Below, piece by piece: positions 61,201-64,000 of a stretch of DNA of 64,000 nt. Position 1 is the first letter of the stretch. Every line of letters begins with the position of its first letter. The translations under genes and the position numbers were made by a program. The notes under the pieces were generated by a model. The model did no database searches. It was not told the DNA's origin and was given only the letters and a program-made list of their open reading frames with translations. Source of the DNA: Atrichornis clamosus (Eukaryota; Chordata; Aves; Passeriformes; Menuridae). The stretch spans positions 1 through 64,000 of the forward strand of contig WBMZ01006369.1 in the NCBI GenBank assembly GCA_013400975.1. The letters are read 5' to 3'.

Positions 61201-63558
61201 ATAACCCAGTTTTGTAGAAATATAGAAACAAACTGCAAACCCAGGAAAGACAGGACTTTCATGAGAAGGAGAAAGTTGCAATTTACTGGTAAAATACAAA
61301 GTTACTCTGATTTTAGCTGTTCAGGCTGACTTCAAACATTGCTGTTTACTAGAAGTTTGTCCCTCTCCAACATATTCAGTGAAGAGGTTTCCCTCTGGTC
61401 CATTCCCCCTTTGAGTGTGGTAACTTCTGTAAAGCCGTTTGCAGTGTTTACAATACATTAATCTACAAAACCTTTTACATATAGAGAAGTAAACAAGCTA
61501 CAGCAAGAAAAAGAACACTTACAGGTTCTTTTTGATGCAAACTTAACAGTGCAAAACACAGTTTGAGTTTGTGTTGACACCTACTCACAGATAACAGGTA
61601 AAGGCTATGCCACTGACAACAGCTGTCTTGTCAATATAGCCCATTTCTAATTTTGAAGAATTCCTTGCAAGAAGTAGTACCAAAACACCATTTTATCAGC
61701 TTTTGAAAATGAAGGTCTGACTGCAGAACCATTTCTCTCATATTACCATCTTTACCAGAAAACATATTTAATATAGTAAAGCTTACAAGTAGTTTTGAAT
61801 TATTTCCTGAATACATCTGTAACAGTTCAGTATCACCAAGGTTCTTCAATGTTTCTATTGTTTCTCTCCCCCAAGGAAAGCTGTAATGTAAATTAAATCC
61901 TCTTCTGCCTTCTTCATCCTGAAAGTCACTGCTGCCGAAGTTAGAAGGGCCTACTGCAAACTGAAAATAAAAGGTGTAAGAGATGATCACCACTATGAAC
62001 CCTGTATTAACAACAAAAAACAAATCTGCAATGCAGGCTGAAATCTGTGATTTTCAGCAAAAGATTTTTTTAAGTTACAGCCCAAATCTCTCTTATCAGG
62101 TTTGCCATCAACTTCAGTAACCTTTCAGTTTCCGTGAGAAATGCGTGTATTTCAGTGCCTAGAACAGGCCAGCAATGTAAGGCAATAAAACCAACCAGGG
62201 TGAGTATTCCTCCATGAGACATAAAGGAGCAGGCCAAGATTCCCCATGGATATGCTGCTGTTACCTTTCTCCACCACTGAAGCCTCTGGCGCAGCCAGTA
62301 ATCGAGCCACTGTCCTGCAGTTCTGGGAGAACTAAACCATGCAAGCAAAGACGTGGTCCTCTCGCCTATTCTTTAAACAACAGCAAGGGCAGCAAGTTAA
62401 CACCTTTGGAAATAACGGGGGAAAAGCAAAAAACAGCATTCAAAAATAATCCAAAAGTGAAACGGTTTAGGTATGAAAAGGGATTAACTCCTCTACTACT
62501 CTACCTTGTAAGGTTTTTGTTGTGTTTTTCACTTCCTGGAACAGAATGTTCGCTTTCTGGAACAGAATGAAAGCACACTCCAATTTGAGCAAGGCCACAG
62601 GGCAGTCTTTTGTTCACCAGCTCTAAGGAGCTGACATATTGCGCCAGAACACCTATCAAAAGACAAAGCCCTGATTTTAGCGGCCAGAGGAAAGTTTCTG
62701 ATGTTTTAACTCTACCAAGAACAAATGAAGCACATATTCTATATGTGTTGTTTGTACATGCAGTCCCACTATTTTTACTAGTACTGATACTTTGCAGAGA
62801 TGGGCTCAACTGGCTGGATCCTCTGGGCACGTTGATTTTAATGTGCTTTTCCCCTAACTACAGGGAGCACATCCGCTGCTCACCTGTGCTGTCCAGGTCC
62901 CTGAAAAGCACACAAACTCAGAGCATACAGACGGAACATTCCCAGCGCACCAACGCAGCTGGAAAAATCCCTTAAATGCAGCTGCTTCGCTCGCAGCAAG
63001 CAACCCGCGCGCAGGCTGCAGGCTGTGCGGAGCCGCCCGAGACCTACCGGGCAGCAGGCTCTCCCGCAGCACCCCCGCGGCCCCCAGCACTTCTTCCAGT
63101 GCCGGGCCGCCCGGGTTCTGCCCACAGCCCTGGAGGGCTTCGCGCAGCATCTCCGGGCGCAGCAGCCGCAGCCCCTGCGCGTCCCGCGGGGCGCCGGGTG
63201 GGCCGTGGAGCGGGGCGTCAACAGGGAACACCTGCTCCCGCGGGGGCAGCGCCGAGTCCCACCACTGCGCCGCCAGGTTGGCGCGCAGCGCCGCGCCCAG
63301 AGGCCCGAAGCCCGGGTGGCAACCGCTCAGGTAGGCGCGCCAGGACAGCGGCCCCGCGCTGCCCCGCAGGAAGCGCCGCCGCCAGCACACTTCCAGCAGC
63401 TCCGCCCCGCTCGCCGCCTCGGCGGCATCGCCACCCGCCACGTACGGCCGCGCCGAGCAGCCGGCCGGCTCCGCCCGCTCCGGGACTCGCCAGCGCCTCG
63501 GCTTCACCAGCGCGGCGCGGCCGCACCAGCGGCAGCCTTGGCGTGAGCCCAGCGCCAT
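58096..63558 (-). CDS. POLG2: POLG2, accessory subunit of mitochondrial DNA polymerase gamma
   Basis: POLG2 dimerises and binds catalytic POLG in the mitochondrial matrix, raising its processivity and DNA affinity. Eight exons join in frame to 1,416 bases (471 aa; human 485): 63,558-63,048, 62,652-62,505, 62,358-62,265, 61,960-61,787, 60,859-60,719, 59,919-59,839, 59,260-59,160 and 58,261-58,096. The N-terminus is rich in arginine, as in a mitochondrial targeting peptide. The fold is that of class II tRNA synthetases: a catalytic-like domain ([29 protein letters not shown]) and a C-terminal anticodon-binding-like domain ([53 protein letters not shown]). Similarity to human POLG2 is unmistakable over the whole length. 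The ATG has A at -3 and G at +4. Confidence 0.96.
59160..59260 (-). CDS. POLG2: POLG2 exon 7
   Basis: 101 bases: [20 protein letters not shown] then [14 protein letters not shown], ending in phase 2 at GTAAGG. An internal GTATCT 26 bases earlier looks like a donor but is coding, since SLEQLYTK matches human. Confidence 0.93.
59839..59919 (-). CDS. POLG2: POLG2 exon 6
   Basis: 81 bases: [20 protein letters not shown] then PTTELRQ, the opening strand and helix of the anticodon-binding-like domain. Acceptor TTGTTAG, donor GTATGT. Confidence 0.93.
60719..60859 (-). CDS. POLG2: POLG2 exon 5
   Basis: 141 bases: [20 protein letters not shown] and [13 protein letters not shown] to QRK, phase 0-0. 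Confidence 0.93.
61787..61960 (-). CDS. POLG2: POLG2 exon 4
   Basis: 174 bases, phase 0-0: [20 protein letters not shown] through [16 protein letters not shown] to SKLL. Acceptor TTTTCAG, donor GTAAGC. Confidence 0.93.
62265..62358 (-). CDS. POLG2: POLG2 exon 3
   Basis: 94 bases coding [20 protein letters not shown] and [11 protein letters not shown]. The acceptor is pyrimidine-poor; the chosen AG at 62,360-62,359 is the one that keeps frame. Confidence 0.85.
62505..62652 (-). CDS. POLG2: POLG2 exon 2
   Basis: 148 bases, with [19 protein letters not shown] matching human. It ends in phase 2. It contains a 21-base direct repeat coding SVPESEH then SVPGSEK, in a segment that is variable relative to human. 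Confidence 0.9.
62531..62572. repeat. 21-bp direct repeat within POLG2 exon 2
   Basis: 62,531-62,551 and 62,552-62,572 are tandem copies sharing the core CTGGAACAGAATG. They add seven codons to the protein. Confidence 0.8.
62653..63047 (-). other. POLG2 intron 1
   Basis: 395 bases, with its 5' part still GC-rich at the edge of the CpG island. No further feature. Confidence 0.7.
63048..63558 (-). CDS. POLG2: POLG2 exon 1 (start, targeting peptide, domain 1)
   Basis: 511 bases, very GC-rich as part of the CpG island. Codons 1-170: targeting region, then [15 protein letters not shown] and [20 protein letters not shown]. It ends LRESLLPG at a GTAGGT donor. Confidence 0.94.
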
Positions 63559-63607
63559 CTTCCCGCTCCCTCACGGCGGGCGGCGGCAGGGGCATCGAGA
63601 CACTCAC

Positions 63608-63619
63608 TGCGCATGCGCC
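63608..63619. promoter_or_regulatory. NRF-1-type site 1 (POLG2 promoter)
   Basis: TGCGCATGCGCC matches the NRF-1 consensus YGCGCAYGCGCR at nearly all positions (last base C), 50 bases upstream of the ATG. NRF-1 is the known activator of nuclear genes for mitochondrial functions. Confidence 0.72.
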
Positions 63620-63653
63620 GCGCTCCGCGCACGGGGGGGGAAAACACGGCGGC

Positions 63654-63665
63654 CGCGCATGCGCT
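63654..63665. promoter_or_regulatory. NRF-1-type site 2 (POLG2 promoter)
   Basis: CGCGCATGCGCT, with the palindromic GCGCATGCGC core, 46 bases from the first site. Confidence 0.68.
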
Positions 63666-63748
63666 ATGGGAGGCCTGCGGCCCTGGCGGGACCCTGGGCC
63701 GAGGCTCCGGGACCCTCCAAGGTGAATTTTCTGACCCCGGGCGGAGTC

Positions 63749-63890
63749 TTCTCACTTTTTGTAAATGTAATGACGCCGTCAGATAACTTCTACGACAGGA
63801 ATTTATGTCTTCAAGCTGAATGTTCTCACTTTTTGTAAACATAACTAATGCTGTCAGGTAACTTTTGCAATAGAAGTTGCTTAATAAGAG
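63749..63890. repeat. 74-bp imperfect tandem duplication
   Basis: Copies begin at 63,749 and 63,823, each opening TTCTCACTTTTTGTAAA and continuing with GTCAGATAACTTCTACGACA versus GTCAGGTAACTTTTGCAATA. They lie between the POLG2 promoter and the right edge, possibly in or beyond the 3' end of the neighbouring gene. Confidence 0.8.
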
Positions 63891-63992
63891 CTTTGCCTTT
63901 CAAGCATTGGGTAAGATCACATCAGACAAATAAACATGCATTAGGTAGGTGGATAATATGTATTAGGGGGTTTTGTATAAAAGATGCAACTT

Positions 63993-63998
63993 TTTATT
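63993..63998 (-). terminator. Possible polyadenylation signal of the next minus-strand gene (DDX5 by synteny)
   Basis: The minus strand reads GGAATAAAAAGTTGCATC at the window edge. In human the DDX5 3' end lies about 1 kb upstream of POLG2 on the same strand, so a DDX5 3' UTR end is expected here. No coding sequence is inside the window. Confidence 0.35.
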
Positions 63999-64000
63999 CC

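Larger units (their letters stand above)
58262..62264 (-). other. POLG2 introns 7 to 3
   Basis: Introns at 58,262-59,159, 59,261-59,838, 59,920-60,718, 60,860-61,786 and 61,961-62,264. AT-rich with chance frames only; no mobile element recognised. Confidence 0.6.
62960..63720 (-). promoter_or_regulatory. POLG2 CpG-island promoter
   Basis: A CpG-dense block covering exon 1 and the region just upstream of the ATG at 63,558. No TATA box was seen. It contains two NRF-1-type palindromes. Transcription probably starts within about 100 bases upstream of the ATG. Confidence 0.8.

Noticed and set aside
62976..63725. 249-codon plus-strand frame opposite POLG2 exon 1
   Set aside because: It is antisense to a well-supported GC-rich exon; long open frames are usual opposite such exons, and its alanine/proline/arginine-rich product has no family likeness.
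1..64000. Bacterial-type systems (CRISPR array, operon, phage)
   Set aside because: Introns, CpG islands and vertebrate gene families throughout exclude a prokaryotic reading; no spaced direct-repeat array was seen.

Overview
This is vertebrate nuclear DNA, almost certainly from a bird. It has intron-rich genes with canonical splice sites and CpG islands, a fragment of a CR1 LINE, and an endogenous retrovirus whose LTR resembles a type I know from bird genomes. The gene order (PECAM1, MILR1, POLG2) is the one known from human 17q23-q24, where TEX2 lies before PECAM1 and DDX5 follows POLG2. I built exon models by reading splice sites on both strands and requiring that reading frames join.

Layout. 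1-430: a CpG island at the left edge, probably the TEX2 promoter (inferred from synteny). 430-10.5 kb: intergenic DNA with no gene I can support. 10.5-11.7 kb: a small exon-like ORF, a second GC-rich island with a CTCF-like motif and a GC minisatellite, and a 54-bp tandem repeat. 18.7-44.5 kb, minus strand: PECAM1 (CD31), 15 coding exons joining in frame to 715 codons; the last short coding exon could not be placed with certainty between 11.7 and 18.7 kb. Intron 10 holds a degraded provirus (33,070-36,165) with a 55-base assembly gap. 44.5-52.4 kb: the region between two divergently transcribed genes, ending with a CR1 fragment. 52.4-56.3 kb, plus strand: MILR1 (allergin-1-like), 7 coding exons, 312 aa. 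58.1-63.6 kb, minus strand: POLG2, 8 exons, 471 aa, with a CpG-island promoter carrying two NRF-1-type sites. 63.7-64.0 kb: a 74-bp tandem duplication and a possible polyadenylation signal of the next minus-strand gene (DDX5 by synteny).

How the genes relate. PECAM1 and MILR1 are head-to-head Ig-superfamily inhibitory receptors with the same gene plan: a signal exon with 34 coding bases, a small phase-1 exon, one exon per Ig domain, a transmembrane exon and short tail exons carrying ITIM-type tyrosines. This points to descent from one ancestral receptor gene. POLG2 is an unrelated housekeeping gene for mitochondrial DNA replication. I found no convincing new biological system. The points most worth checking are the provirus 14 bases from the PECAM1 exon 10 splice donor, the uncertain PECAM1 C-terminus, a small coding duplication in POLG2 and the CTCF-like site between TEX2 and PECAM1.
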